Shown here: positions 5,865-14,285 of the stretch, piece by piece
Numbering within the stretch: the first letter of the stretch is position 1
Layout: each line of letters opens with the position of its first letter
The notes under the pieces: generated by a model
The model's input: only the letters and a program-made list of their open reading frames with translations
The model's database searches: none
What the model was told of the DNA's origin: nothing
Program-made: the position numbers and the translations under genes
DNA from: a virus
Reading direction: 5' to 3' (one strand)
Length of the DNA: 37,966 nt
Virus record (IMG/VR): IMGVR_UViG_3300025655_000109
Location: 1 to 37,966 of that record

Positions 5865-6697
5865 GACCGCCTCCGCATCAGCAGCGCCACGGCGATGGCA
5901 GCGCCGGCCAGAACCAGCGCGGGCCAGGCATAGCTATCCCAAGACGGCATCACCTTCTTGGCCTCTTGCAGGACAGCAACGCCCTCTTTGGTCTGTGCAA
6001 TCACAGCACTGGTTCCGACCACGCCCCCGGCTCCGACCCCGACTTTGGTTGCCGTGCTCACCGGCGGCGTGACCGGCTCTGCTGGCGGTCTGTCGTCATC
6101 CTCATCGTCATCGTCCTGCTTGTGCTCCAGCACAGCAGCGCGAACCGCGTCCCATGGGAACAGCGGCGTTGGGTCAATCTTGCGGCCGGGACTGATCTGC
6201 CAATGCCCGACGATTTCGTTGCATGCGGGGTATTCGTCGACAATAGCCCGGCACACCTTCACCAGCGCGTCAATCTGAGCTTGCGGGTATGGCATCCAAT
6301 GGCCAGCCCCGTGCTCCGGCGTTGCGCATGCTTCTATGTCATTGGCACCGCATGCCCCGAACCACGCCTTGCCGCGCGCATCAAGCTTGCCGGGGTTTAC
6401 CAACTCGATGCCGATGCTGAACGAATTGCAGCCGACACGGCCGTTCCATCGGCTTTTGCCGGCATGCCAGGCCTTGCGCGCGAACGGCACCATTTGCGTG
6501 ATCGTGCCGTCCAGCTCAATCACGACATGCGCGCTTACCCTGCATTTAGATGAGCGGAACCAATTGACCGCGTTGCCCTTCTCGATCCGGCCAGCCGTAT
6601 CGTGCACAACAATCAACTCGGGCGACATCGCGCCGCCCGATGAATACGCTGCTTTGAAGCTGACACCGGACAATCTGCCGGCTGCTGAGATGTGCAT
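5861..6697 (-). CDS. Endolysin, Amidase_2 family, with C-terminal membrane segment
   Basis: The 278-residue protein has an N-acetylmuramoyl-L-alanine amidase domain: zinc ligands appear as H32 (IVVHDTAG), H165 (GHWQISP) and D175 (GRKIDP), with AWHAG at 77-80. It would cut the amide between muramic acid and peptide. After the domain come an acidic run (QDDDDEDDD, about 194-202), a Pro/Gly-rich linker and a C-terminal hydrophobic helix (WPALVLAGAAIAVALLM, 258-274) with basic residues after it. A C-terminal membrane helix is unusual in a phage amidase and resembles anchoring. It is the first gene of the lysis operon. Confidence 0.9.
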   Translation of the reverse strand: MHISAAGRLSGVSFKAAYSSGGAMSPELIVVHDTAGRIEKGNAVNWFRSSKCRVSAHVVIELDGTITQMVPFARKAWHAGKSRWNGRVGCNSFSIGIELVNPGKLDARGKAWFGACGANDIEACATPEHGAGHWMPYPQAQIDALVKVCRAIVDEYPACNEIVGHWQISPGRKIDPTPLFPWDAVRAAVLEHKQDDDDEDDDRPPAEPVTPPVSTATKVGVGAGGVVGTSAVIAQTKEGVAVLQEAKKVMPSWDSYAWPALVLAGAAIAVALLMRRRS

Positions 6698-6710
6698 TTA
6701 GCGGCTCGTG

Positions 6711-6773
6711 TTGCAACGCCAGCACAACGCGAACTGATAATACGTTGCAATATTAACCAAATCACTCTATAAA
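6711..6773 (+). promoter_or_regulatory. Rightward promoter with 8-bp inverted repeat overlapping -35
   Basis: TTGCAA (6745-6750), a 17-base spacer and TATAAA (6768-6773) form a good sigma-70-type promoter for the gene at 6844. TTGCAACG at 6711-6718 and CGTTGCAA at 6743-6750 form an inverted repeat whose right arm covers the -35 box, so a regulator could block it. A leftward promoter for the lysis genes should also lie in this 146-base gap, but I see no clear one. Confidence 0.55.
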
Positions 6774-6778
6774 CGACA

Positions 6779-6810
6779 CATCGGCCCAGCGCTGGAACGC
6801 TGAACCGATG
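6779..6810 (+). promoter_or_regulatory. 5'-leader hairpin before membrane/HTH gene
   Basis: CATCGG (6779-6784) pairs with CCGATG (6805-6810), and inside it CAGCG (6787-6791) pairs with CGCTG (6798-6802), with a small internal loop. The element begins a few bases after the expected transcription start and ends about 34 bases before the ATG. It could stabilise the message or control translation. Confidence 0.4.
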
Positions 6811-6843
6811 CTAGATCACCCCTGATTCACCCAGGAGCAAATC

Positions 6844-7782
6844 ATGTCTATACATACCACACGGCCCCAATGGGTCGCAAGGATCTCGACCATCGCCCTT
6901 TGGGCAGTTGGCAGTGCTTACCTCATCAAAGCCGAGCTCGTCAGCCCAACGCCAGATTGGGTGTTGTTGTGCTCCACGCCCGTTGTCTGGGCCGTCATCA
7001 TCAGCCTGCCCATCCTCGCCACCTACGCCCGCCGTGACGGTCAATGGGTGGCCATGGCCCTGATCTGGTGCGCGGCCATCGCCGGTAGCGCCTACACGCT
7101 CCAGGCAACACTTGGACGACAAGCCGAGACCCGTGATGTACGCATCGAGCAGGTTGAGCGGACCAAAGCCCAGCGCCAGCGCATCCTTGCCGATCTCACA
7201 GCGTCAAAAGCGATGTTGGCCGAAGCTATCCGGAAGTGCGGCACCGGCAAGCAATGTCGCGCGTCTACTCAGGCCACAATCACCGTCTACAAAGGTGCCG
7301 TGGCGGGGCATGAACACCGCCTGGCTCAGCTCCCAGTGGCCACCCCGGCCGCTGGCGAGCGTCGGATTGCAGCGCTGATTGCCGCCATCAACGGCCGCCC
7401 CGTCGAGGATGTGGCCTATGCTGTCGGTTTAGCGCTGCCGGCGCTGTTCGGTATCGTTGTCGAGTTGGCTGCGTTCTCGCTTGCAATGTATGGCTGGCAC
7501 CCAGGTAAACCCGTTCACGGTTCGGTAACGGTTCGCACGGTTTACACCGAACCCACCCCGGAGCCGACTAAACCCCGCAGGGTTTACCGCAAGGACGAGG
7601 CCCGCGCCGATGTCGTGCGGTTCACCCGCCCCGTTGCCCAGCACGATTTAGCCGCTCGTTGGAATGTCACCAAAGGGATGGTTTCAGTCTGGCTGCAAGA
7701 GTGGGCCGATGAGGGTTTAATCCAGCGGGACCGCGACGGCAGAACCAAAACCGTCCGTGCTAAACTACGCCTCGCCAGCTAA
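6844..7782 (+). CDS. Membrane protein with coiled coil and C-terminal helix-turn-helix
   Basis: The 312-residue protein has three N-terminal membrane helices (about 12-28, 40-60, 67-88), a charged coiled-coil hairpin with a cysteine pair (KCGTGKQC, 131-138), another membrane helix (192-216), a Pro-rich linker and a C-terminal winged-helix-like HTH (VAQHDLAARWNVTKGMVSVWL, about 264-284). A tail that could bind DNA behind a membrane segment suggests a membrane-tethered regulator or DNA anchor (inference). It has AGGAG before the ATG, its own promoter and a terminator, and it runs against both neighbours, like a moron. The gene at 26478 shares the TM, coiled-coil and Cys-turn plan but lacks the HTH. 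Confidence 0.75.
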   Translation: MSIHTTRPQWVARISTIALWAVGSAYLIKAELVSPTPDWVLLCSTPVVWAVIISLPILATYARRDGQWVAMALIWCAAIAGSAYTLQATLGRQAETRDVRIEQVERTKAQRQRILADLTASKAMLAEAIRKCGTGKQCRASTQATITVYKGAVAGHEHRLAQLPVATPAAGERRIAALIAAINGRPVEDVAYAVGLALPALFGIVVELAAFSLAMYGWHPGKPVHGSVTVRTVYTEPTPEPTKPRRVYRKDEARADVVRFTRPVAQHDLAARWNVTKGMVSVWLQEWADEGLIQRDRDGRTKTVRAKLRLAS

Positions 7783-7788
7783 ACTAAA

Positions 7789-7815
7789 CGGGGCGGCTAT
7801 ACTCTAGCCGCCCCG
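7789..7815. terminator. Bidirectional terminator between convergent genes
   Basis: A perfect 11-bp stem CGGGGCGGCTA/TAGCCGCCCCG (7789-7799 with 7805-7815) encloses a 5-base loop. On the minus strand it is followed by TTTAGTTT, so it should stop the leftward structural operon. On the plus strand the U-tract is weak. It overlaps the stop of the leftward gene at 7804 and lies just after the stop at 7782. Confidence 0.75.
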
Positions 7816-8232
7816 CCTTGGCAGTGCCGGCATGCCCTGCATATAGTCCGGTACAGGCGGCATCTGGTGTTCAAGCGGCGGTTGGGCGCCATACTGAGGC
7901 ATCGGCGGCATATTGGCTTTCATGCGTTCTTGCGCTTCAGCAGATAACATCACCTTTGTCCCAAGAGCAGCCCCTGCTCCCAGGCCCAACAAACCCCCAA
8001 CTCCAGCACCTAACGCGGCACCTGGAGCACCTGCACCCAATGCCCCGCCTGCTGCTCCTACACTTCCTCCATAAAGAGCCCCCGGTAACCCGCCCGCCGT
8101 TATTCCGACTCCGTATTTCAACCATGCCGGAATTTGCTCATACTCTTGCGCGCTGAGCGTATCCGGTGATGCCGGCTGCCCCGGCAGATACTGCAGGGGC
8201 ATAAGCTCCATAAGTCGATTTTGATCAGCCAT
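7804..8232 (-). CDS. Gly/Ala-rich virion protein, possible ejection protein
   Basis: The 142-residue protein has a polar N-terminus, a long Gly/Ala-rich hydrophobic middle (about 41-95) suited to inserting in or crossing a membrane, and a Met/Pro/Gln-rich C-terminus. It is the last gene of the leftward structural operon, directly after three large ejection-protein candidates. It could be a small component of the DNA-injection apparatus. Confidence 0.5.
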   Translation of the reverse strand: MADQNRLMELMPLQYLPGQPASPDTLSAQEYEQIPAWLKYGVGITAGGLPGALYGGSVGAAGGALGAGAPGAALGAGVGGLLGLGAGAALGTKVMLSAEAQERMKANMPPMPQYGAQPPLEHQMPPVPDYMQGMPALPRRGG

Positions 8233-8244
8233 TTCCTGTTGCTC

Positions 8245-10224
8245 CTATTGAGATTGCCCCGCTGCGTTCAACGCCGCAGCCGCACGAATAAAACGCTGTG
8301 TTAGTTGTTCACGATAAGCTGGTTCACGCGCGGCCTTGGCAAGTGCCCGCTGTAGCTGTTGCTGTGTGCCAATCGCGCCGTTTGACATCAACGTTTCGAT
8401 GACGTCGTTTGCTACCGCCGGCGTCATCCCGTGGAACGCCTGCACACTGCGGCCAATAAAGTCCATAACCGGCGCTACGCGTCCCATCATGGCGTTGCCG
8501 ACCGCAGATACCATACGAACGGGTTGACCAGCCTCCTGTCCTTGAGCCAGTTGCCGCGCAGAAGTGGAATTGCCCTGCACCGCCTTGCGCGTGTCTGCCA
8601 TCTTGGCCTCAAGCACGAGGCGTCTGCGAAGCTCATTAAACCGTCGCGAATCCGGGAACAATGCTCTTAACTTCTTCTGTATCTCGGGCGATGAAAACAG
8701 GCTTTCCGTTCGATCCCGCATGACGTTGCCCTTTTCGATCTGGTCGAACAATGAGCGTGCCGCCCCCATGCGGAACATCGACTTTTCTGGTTGCGTCATG
8801 CCGCGTAGTGTCGATACCAGCTCACCAGGAGACATTGCCTTGAAGTCGTCAGCGCCACTCTCTAACGCTGTCCGCAATGATGCTTCGTCGCCATAAACAG
8901 TTAACGCCTTGCGAAACTGCGGATTGTGAGAAGACAGCAAGCCAACAAACTGCCTCTTCAACTCAACCAGATCCCGCAGCGTCCAATTCGCCTTGGCGTC
9001 CTGCTGGCCTCGCTTCAGCCGGCCTATCTCACGATCAAGCTCCATCTTCATCCGGTGCATGATCTCATAGGGCCGCATCTGCTGCAGCGGCGTGCCCGTC
9101 ATGCCTTGCACACTCTCAGCCGTCTTCTCCGCAATTCGTCCCATGTAGCCACGCGCGCCGAGGAATTGCTCAACGTCGGAAAATGCGCGCGTGCTCATCG
9201 GCACGTTGTAGGCAGCATCGAACTCCCGCGCGCCGGTCCGTTTCAGCTGCCCCGTGATTTGATCCATAACCCGGCCAAACTCATTGCCATCGGCCAGCGT
9301 TTGGCTTACATCTCTTTCAATTCTTGACCACTGAAACGACTGGCGCCGATCCAATGTCTTTTGCAAACGACTTGCAGCCGTACTCGGGAGATTCGTTGCA
9401 GACCGAAGCAGATCGCGCGTGTTCTGCCCGCCAAGATCAGCGAGCATCGCATCAGGCTTCGTTGCTCGTGCAGCTTGGAGTTTTCGATCCAACGTCGGCA
9501 GCACTTGGCCAAGATTCTCTCTATCGCCAAAGTCCCGCAGCAACGCCTCTCCGACCTTCTGCTGCGCCGTGGCTTGCGGCCGAAGTGCCGCCCGTAGTGG
9601 GTTGGTCACTCCCTTTACGATATTGGACGCGGCATCTATGGCAAATGGTGCAACAGCTCCTACAGCGGCGCCCGTTATCGCATTCGGGAGTGCCTGTGTC
9701 ACACGTTGTGCCGCCTGTTCCGGCAGCGAGCCATCGCCGCCGCTTGCCGTCCCCAGACCATATAGACCACCATAAGCTGCGCCAGCTTTCGCCCCCTGCG
9801 CCGCGCGACTTGCTAAACTGACAGCGCGTCCTGCTTGTGCGGCGCCCCTAGCAGCGGTTCCGGCAGCACCGAACGGCAGCGCAATGCCACCAACGACCTC
9901 GCCGCCGATGTAGGCTATTGGGTTTGCCTGCCTAGCCGCCCGGTTGGCCTGGCGAACATCCTCCACCTCGCGGTTGTAAGTGTCGCGAAACGACCCGCCA
10001 GAAACCGACGCACCGAGCCCCTTGGCCCCTGCGTAAAGCTCATCACCAAATCCGAACGTGACGCCTTGCACTGCGCCGCGGCCGAACGATTCCAGCGACG
10101 ACACCGGAGCCGCGCTGGCCTGTTGCCCTGCGGCTTGCGTCATAACTTTATTGATGGTGTCGGAATCCGTGCCGTCCGGGAAATTGATGGTAATGCCGTT
10201 CGGGCCTTTGACCGTAATGCCCAT
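8245..10224 (-). CDS. Large internal virion/DNA-ejection protein candidate
   Basis: The 659-residue protein begins MGITVKGPNG and has a short N-terminal domain. An Ala/Gly-rich hydrophobic region (about 90-200, with IGGEVVGGIALPFGAAG) precedes long helical segments rich in Arg, Gln and Glu to the end. Size, composition and place after the tail genes match the internal proteins of P22-like phages (gp16 or gp20 class), which leave the capsid with the DNA and form a conduit. Its stop is close to a small Gly-rich gene, and its start overlaps the previous stop by one base. Confidence 0.65.
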   Translation of the reverse strand: MGITVKGPNGITINFPDGTDSDTINKVMTQAAGQQASAAPVSSLESFGRGAVQGVTFGFGDELYAGAKGLGASVSGGSFRDTYNREVEDVRQANRAARQANPIAYIGGEVVGGIALPFGAAGTAARGAAQAGRAVSLASRAAQGAKAGAAYGGLYGLGTASGGDGSLPEQAAQRVTQALPNAITGAAVGAVAPFAIDAASNIVKGVTNPLRAALRPQATAQQKVGEALLRDFGDRENLGQVLPTLDRKLQAARATKPDAMLADLGGQNTRDLLRSATNLPSTAASRLQKTLDRRQSFQWSRIERDVSQTLADGNEFGRVMDQITGQLKRTGAREFDAAYNVPMSTRAFSDVEQFLGARGYMGRIAEKTAESVQGMTGTPLQQMRPYEIMHRMKMELDREIGRLKRGQQDAKANWTLRDLVELKRQFVGLLSSHNPQFRKALTVYGDEASLRTALESGADDFKAMSPGELVSTLRGMTQPEKSMFRMGAARSLFDQIEKGNVMRDRTESLFSSPEIQKKLRALFPDSRRFNELRRRLVLEAKMADTRKAVQGNSTSARQLAQGQEAGQPVRMVSAVGNAMMGRVAPVMDFIGRSVQAFHGMTPAVANDVIETLMSNGAIGTQQQLQRALAKAAREPAYREQLTQRFIRAAAALNAAGQSQ

Positions 10225-11477
10225 TAACGCGCCCTCTGCAAGCCGCCATCAGGCGTCCAATTGTAGGTGCCCGCCAGGGGGGCCGGCTGCTGGACTTGTG
10301 GCGATTGCCGTTGCTGGCCTCTGTTGCCGTAGGTTTGCCGAAACGCATCTCCAGTTATTTTGCGAACCTCGCGCAAATTGGCGTCAATTTCGTTAAGGTT
10401 CTGCAACAACGTCGGGCCGTCCAAGCCCTGCTGCAGCGACCCTTGTACGGCCTGCAACAGCCTGTTCTCGAACTCCGACACCTGCCCAAGAGCGCCGCCC
10501 GTCGGGCTCGCCTCTCGCATTGCCTGCAACTCAGAAAACCCGATGTTTGATTTAATCGTCTCCAGATACTGACCAAGGCGATACGCCGCCGTGCCCGGCA
10601 CACGTGCAGCAGCCGAGCCGAGCAACCCGACAACTGTTGGATTCGACCGGATCAACTGTCGCGCTCGTTCAATTGATGGCTGGACGCGCGCCCATTTCTG
10701 TTCCGCCATGTTAAATTGTGCTTGCGCCTTCGGGTAATTGGCCTCGACCTTTCCCGCTTCACGCCCCATCACTTTCTGCTGTTCTGCGCCAGCAATGTTC
10801 TGGCCAACGTTCTCGATTACGCGCCCCGTCGCCTTGTCTCTGAGCGTGTCCCCGACAACCTCCGTACCCCTTGACGGCTGCAGCGGCGTCTGCCCCATCT
10901 GCAACGGCTCAACCTTGCGCGTGCCATTCGCTGCAAATTGCACGCTATAGAAATTGCCGTTTCTGTCCTGAATGATCGTGCCCGCCTTGCCATAGGCCGC
11001 GCTGTCTGTCCGGGACCGCGCCATATTTGCCGCTGCCGACGCATTCAAATTGTTGATCTGCGCTTCCTTCATACGATCCCCAAGCGGATCGTATTGACCG
11101 GCCTCCGCAATAATCATGCGCGGCCCGGCAACGTGGTCATTTGGGTCTACACCGTTCTCTTGCAATGCCGTTGCCAGCTGGGGCGATGCTTGCACCATGC
11201 GCTGCCACGCCGCTTGCCGTTGGCCTTCAGGCAGCCCGCTAATCACGCTTGCCCGGTTGGCCAGCGTCTTGACCTGCTGCGCCTTTTGCTGTGCCTCAAA
11301 CTGCTGCTTTCGCATGCCTTGCTGTTCGCGCTGCATACCAAGCTGCTCGTCGGCGCGCTCGTTCTGAATGTCCGCTTGCTGCCGCTGCTGTATCGAGGCA
11401 AGGCCCTGATTGATCGGGCTCAGATCGATCAGCTGGTTGCCGGCGTTGTATTGCGGCAGGCGCATCAGTGCGACCAT
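10224..11477 (-). CDS. Helical ejection protein candidate, Gln-rich
   Basis: The 417-residue protein has a Gln-rich coiled-coil N-terminus (about 24-70, repeated QQRQQ and QREQQGMRKQQ), a middle with beta-like segments (GTIIQDRNGNFYSVQF) and a helical C-terminal half (QAMREASPTGGALGQVSEFENRLLQAV). The last motif is typical of podovirus internal proteins, where it recurs near the C-terminus. It lies between two other ejection candidates. GAGGG lies eight bases before the ATG. Confidence 0.6.
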   Translation of the reverse strand: MVALMRLPQYNAGNQLIDLSPINQGLASIQQRQQADIQNERADEQLGMQREQQGMRKQQFEAQQKAQQVKTLANRASVISGLPEGQRQAAWQRMVQASPQLATALQENGVDPNDHVAGPRMIIAEAGQYDPLGDRMKEAQINNLNASAAANMARSRTDSAAYGKAGTIIQDRNGNFYSVQFAANGTRKVEPLQMGQTPLQPSRGTEVVGDTLRDKATGRVIENVGQNIAGAEQQKVMGREAGKVEANYPKAQAQFNMAEQKWARVQPSIERARQLIRSNPTVVGLLGSAAARVPGTAAYRLGQYLETIKSNIGFSELQAMREASPTGGALGQVSEFENRLLQAVQGSLQQGLDGPTLLQNLNEIDANLREVRKITGDAFRQTYGNRGQQRQSPQVQQPAPLAGTYNWTPDGGLQRAR

Positions 11478-11480
11478 GGT

Positions 11481-12518
11481 CTAGGCCCTCGGATAAGAGG
11501 TGGTTGCAGGCCATGACGGCAACGCAGCAACGTTCTGCTGTCTGGTCTGTGTTGGGGCAAACGTGCTGTAGCCCTTCATCGCCGTGCCGGCCAGCTGCAT
11601 CAGGTTGTTAAGGCCGGTGTTGCGCGTCCCCGCCATCGCGTTGCCGAAGCTGATCCTATTGGACGCTAGCTGCTGGCCCTGTCCAGCGGCAAGGTTGGCA
11701 AGGTTGTTCGCCGTGCCAAGCCCAAAGTTCGCAAGCGTCGTGCCGCGTCCCTGTGCGTTGCTGGCAAGCGCCTGATTGCCCTGCGTTTGGATGTTGCCGA
11801 GCGCCGTTCCTCTGCCCACGTCAAGCCCACTCAGCCCTTGTCCTAAGCCCTGCTGGATGTTGGCGAGGCTCTGCCCCGTCTGCATGCCGTAGCCGGACAG
11901 CTGACTGGCAAGGCTGGCCCCGCGTCCCGCCTGCCCAGACAGCCGGTCAAGATATGAGTTCAAGTCTTGCGTGCCGCGCTCCAATGACGCCCGCGACAGC
12001 GCCAGCGATTCACGGCCTGACCCGCCGAGACCACGCGCGTTGTAAAGTGACATCAACTGCTGATTGGCCAGACTGTCGCGGAACTGCCGGAATGGATCGT
12101 TGTTCGCATACGTTGAATAGAAGTCCTGCGCCGCCGGCTGGCCGTCGAGCCCCAACGCCGTGTCATACAGACCTTGTGCGCGCGTGCCAGACTGAATAAA
12201 CGGATCAAGCGTTGCCGCCGCCCGATCATAGCCGGACTGAACGGATTGCTCGGCGCGGCCGTACTGATCACGCAAGTTACCGCCGGCCGCATCATAGCCC
12301 TGATTGATAGCGCCTGTGGCGCCCGTCATGCCGGCGTTGATGTAGTTTCCTGCCGCATCAAAGCCACTGGCAATGTCCTGCCGGCCGGTGCCTGTTGCCC
12401 CCTCTAGTGCGGCCCTGGCCTGTCCGAAGCCGTCATTAAGCAGTCGTGTTGCATCGGCGTTTGCTGCCGAGATATCACGTCGCTGCGACTTCCCAAAAAA
12501 GCTGTCGAACAGCCCCAT
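11481..12518 (-). CDS. Internal virion protein candidate with Gly/Gln-rich repeats
   Basis: The 345-residue protein starts MGLFDSFFGKSQ, an amphipathic N-terminus, and continues with short irregular repeats (AAGNYINAG, ATGAINQGYDAAGG). A later series of N-[IQF]-Q-x-G-type repeats (SLANIQQGLGQ, TALGNIQTQGN, TLANFGLGTANNLANLAAG) follows. Such proteins sit in front of the ejection genes in many podoviruses. It is likely packaged in the virion and extruded with DNA. Confidence 0.6.
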   Translation of the reverse strand: MGLFDSFFGKSQRRDISAANADATRLLNDGFGQARAALEGATGTGRQDIASGFDAAGNYINAGMTGATGAINQGYDAAGGNLRDQYGRAEQSVQSGYDRAAATLDPFIQSGTRAQGLYDTALGLDGQPAAQDFYSTYANNDPFRQFRDSLANQQLMSLYNARGLGGSGRESLALSRASLERGTQDLNSYLDRLSGQAGRGASLASQLSGYGMQTGQSLANIQQGLGQGLSGLDVGRGTALGNIQTQGNQALASNAQGRGTTLANFGLGTANNLANLAAGQGQQLASNRISFGNAMAGTRNTGLNNLMQLAGTAMKGYSTFAPTQTRQQNVAALPSWPATTSYPRA

Positions 12519-12527
12519 TTTCAGACC

Positions 12528-13031
12528 TCACACGAATTTGCCAACAAACAGCTTATACTGAAACGTTGGCGCTGTGATTGTGATGGAACGCACAAGCGAC
12601 GGATCATCACCGAAGATGAACGGCGGGCCGATCATCGCAACACGTTCCTGAAGGTAGACCCCACCGCCAGACACATAGAACGTATATCCAGCGTAAAGCG
12701 AAATCGCCGGCTGTGTATTGGCGAACAGGTGGACGTATGTCCCGCCCGCGTTAAACCACCCGATGTTATGAACACCCCGGCCATCCGACGTTGTGACCAG
12801 AAACGCGCCGCGAACCTGTGTAGCATCAGACGAGCACGAGCCAAGCAAGTGGTTCACCGTGTAGTCAACGCTATTGTAGACGCCGTTCTGCTGCGTTGCT
12901 GTGTGTGCGGATAATGTCTTGGACCCTGATAACGTGTTGCCAGCAACGAAGTACCCGAAATCAGTGTCAAGCTTTGTCGTTCCTGAGCCATCCGTCAGAA
13001 TCATGCGGCCGGCTGATGCAAAGAACCCCAT
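12528..13031 (-). CDS. Tail-associated structural protein, beta-rich
   Basis: The 167-residue protein starts MGFFASAGRMILTDGSGTT at an ATG overlapping the previous stop by one base (TGATG). It is beta-rich with aromatic and Gly residues, as in virion tail or surface proteins. A longer frame upstream is an artefact, because its extra N-terminus lies over the neighbouring gene. There is no recognisable domain. Confidence 0.65.
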   Translation of the reverse strand: MGFFASAGRMILTDGSGTTKLDTDFGYFVAGNTLSGSKTLSAHTATQQNGVYNSVDYTVNHLLGSCSSDATQVRGAFLVTTSDGRGVHNIGWFNAGGTYVHLFANTQPAISLYAGYTFYVSGGGVYLQERVAMIGPPFIFGDDPSLVRSITITAPTFQYKLFVGKFV

Positions 13032-13279
13032 CAGGTTGTCACGCGAACATAGCTTGGCGTCCCAGACGCACCCGACCCCGATGCCGTGTACGCTTTTGCG
13101 TCCAGCCCCGTTGACCAGCGCCAATTGACCGACGTGCTGCCATTTAGCACAACGTACCACGTGGGGCCTTCTGCCATCGCAACACCGCTGGCACTTGTCC
13201 GCACGTAGTTCTTGTTCGTGTCGAACTTGCCAGCCGAGAAAATAACCCTGGTCGGGGAAATCGAAACTGTCGTTGTCAT
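13031..13279 (-). CDS. Small tail-region protein, 82 residues
   Basis: The product starts MTTTVSISPTRVIFSAG and is beta-rich (GPTWYVVLNGSTSVNWRW). The ATG at 13279 overlaps the upstream stop as ATGA, and its own stop overlaps the next start, so the tail genes are coupled. A slightly longer start is possible but would overlap the previous gene further. The function is unknown. Confidence 0.6.
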   Translation of the reverse strand: MTTTVSISPTRVIFSAGKFDTNKNYVRTSASGVAMAEGPTWYVVLNGSTSVNWRWSTGLDAKAYTASGSGASGTPSYVRVTT

Positions 13280-13767
13280 AGCGTTTGATCCGTAATCCAC
13301 AGCTCATAGCTAACAGACACAGCAGGCCAGGAACCGCGCGCTCGCGAAATCTCGTTGATGATGACGTAGCTCGAGTTGGCCCCCAGATGCAAAATGCGTT
13401 GAAAACCAGGATGCAACGTATCGCCCCCGGTGGCTGGCGTGCCGTCAACTACCGGAACGCTGCCCAGAAACGCCAGATTGACACCTGCCCCACCGATATT
13501 CGTTATCCGGCCCTCTACATACGGGATAACGCCAAGCCCGTGAGCGTAGACGTTCGTCGCTGCTGACCGAAACGCACCCGCAGACATCGCCGGCAGAACA
13601 ATTGCTCCCGTGACGATTGTATTGACGCCAACAACGTCAAGATCACTATGAAACTTCAGCCGCGTGATGTTGTTGGTCGGGTCTGTGAACGGATTATCAT
13701 TGCCGGCTGTGTAGTCATAGATCGCCACTTTGCCGGTTGCGCCGTCTGCCTTGAGCCTGAATGTCAT
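13276..13767 (-). CDS. Tail-region structural protein, 163 residues
   Basis: The product starts MTFRLKADGATGKVAIYDY and is composed of beta segments with Gly turns (GRITNIGGAGVNLAFLGS, RGSWPAVSVSYELWITD). The composition and place suggest a virion surface or tail part. It overlaps both neighbours by four bases. Confidence 0.6.
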   Translation of the reverse strand: MTFRLKADGATGKVAIYDYTAGNDNPFTDPTNNITRLKFHSDLDVVGVNTIVTGAIVLPAMSAGAFRSAATNVYAHGLGVIPYVEGRITNIGGAGVNLAFLGSVPVVDGTPATGGDTLHPGFQRILHLGANSSYVIINEISRARGSWPAVSVSYELWITDQTL

Positions 13768-14285
13768 GTCGTGATCGTGATCGTTTTGTTGTTCAGGTCG
13801 ATTACGAAATTGCCATCAGACGATTGCAGCACTCCAGCCGTGACCGTCCCCACGTCGGCTGTCAGCGCAGACAAGCTGTCAACGTCAATGTGCCTGGCAA
13901 GGATCGAACCATCAACCACAAGGTTGCCGTTGATGCCAACTGTGTTGACGCCATCCACCTGCCCGACCACAAACGCTTGCACCGTGTCGGCATCGTCAGT
14001 CGGATGAACGATGATAAACTTGGTTGCAAGAACAGCGAAGCTCGATTCCGTCGCGCTGCCATCCAGCTTGATCGCTGCTGTGACGCGGTTATTGATGTTG
14101 ACATCAACGCCCCACTTGCCGCCAACCTCATCCACTGTAGTTGTGATGGTCGAAATCGCATCCTCAGAGGCGCGTACTGTCTCAAGCAGCGGTTTGATAA
14201 ACCGATACCATAGCGGGTTCCACCGTCTGTTACGGTCAACCACCGGCTCGATAACACTAGGAAGTGCATTTGTCGTGTCAGCCAC
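13764..14285 (-). CDS. Tail protein similar to the C-terminal module of fiber J (DUF1983-like)
   Basis: The 173-residue protein has an N-terminal helix region (NRRWNPLWYRFIKPLLETVRASEDAIS) and then a segment with AVLATKFIIVHP, GQVDGVNTVGINGNLVVDG and LQSSDGNFVIDLNNKTITI. That order matches the end of lambda J-like central fibers, where a DUF1983-type module carries fiber elements. Here it stands alone in a short-tailed phage, probably as a fiber or fiber-attachment protein. Confidence 0.65.
   Translation of the reverse strand: MADTTNALPSVIEPVVDRNRRWNPLWYRFIKPLLETVRASEDAISTITTTVDEVGGKWGVDVNINNRVTAAIKLDGSATESSFAVLATKFIIVHPTDDADTVQAFVVGQVDGVNTVGINGNLVVDGSILARHIDVDSLSALTADVGTVTAGVLQSSDGNFVIDLNNKTITITT

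Noticed and set aside
12528-13448. Extended N-terminus of the tail gene at 12528
   Set aside because: The extra residues (many Cys and Arg) lie over two neighbouring genes. ATG 13031 fits the overlap pattern.
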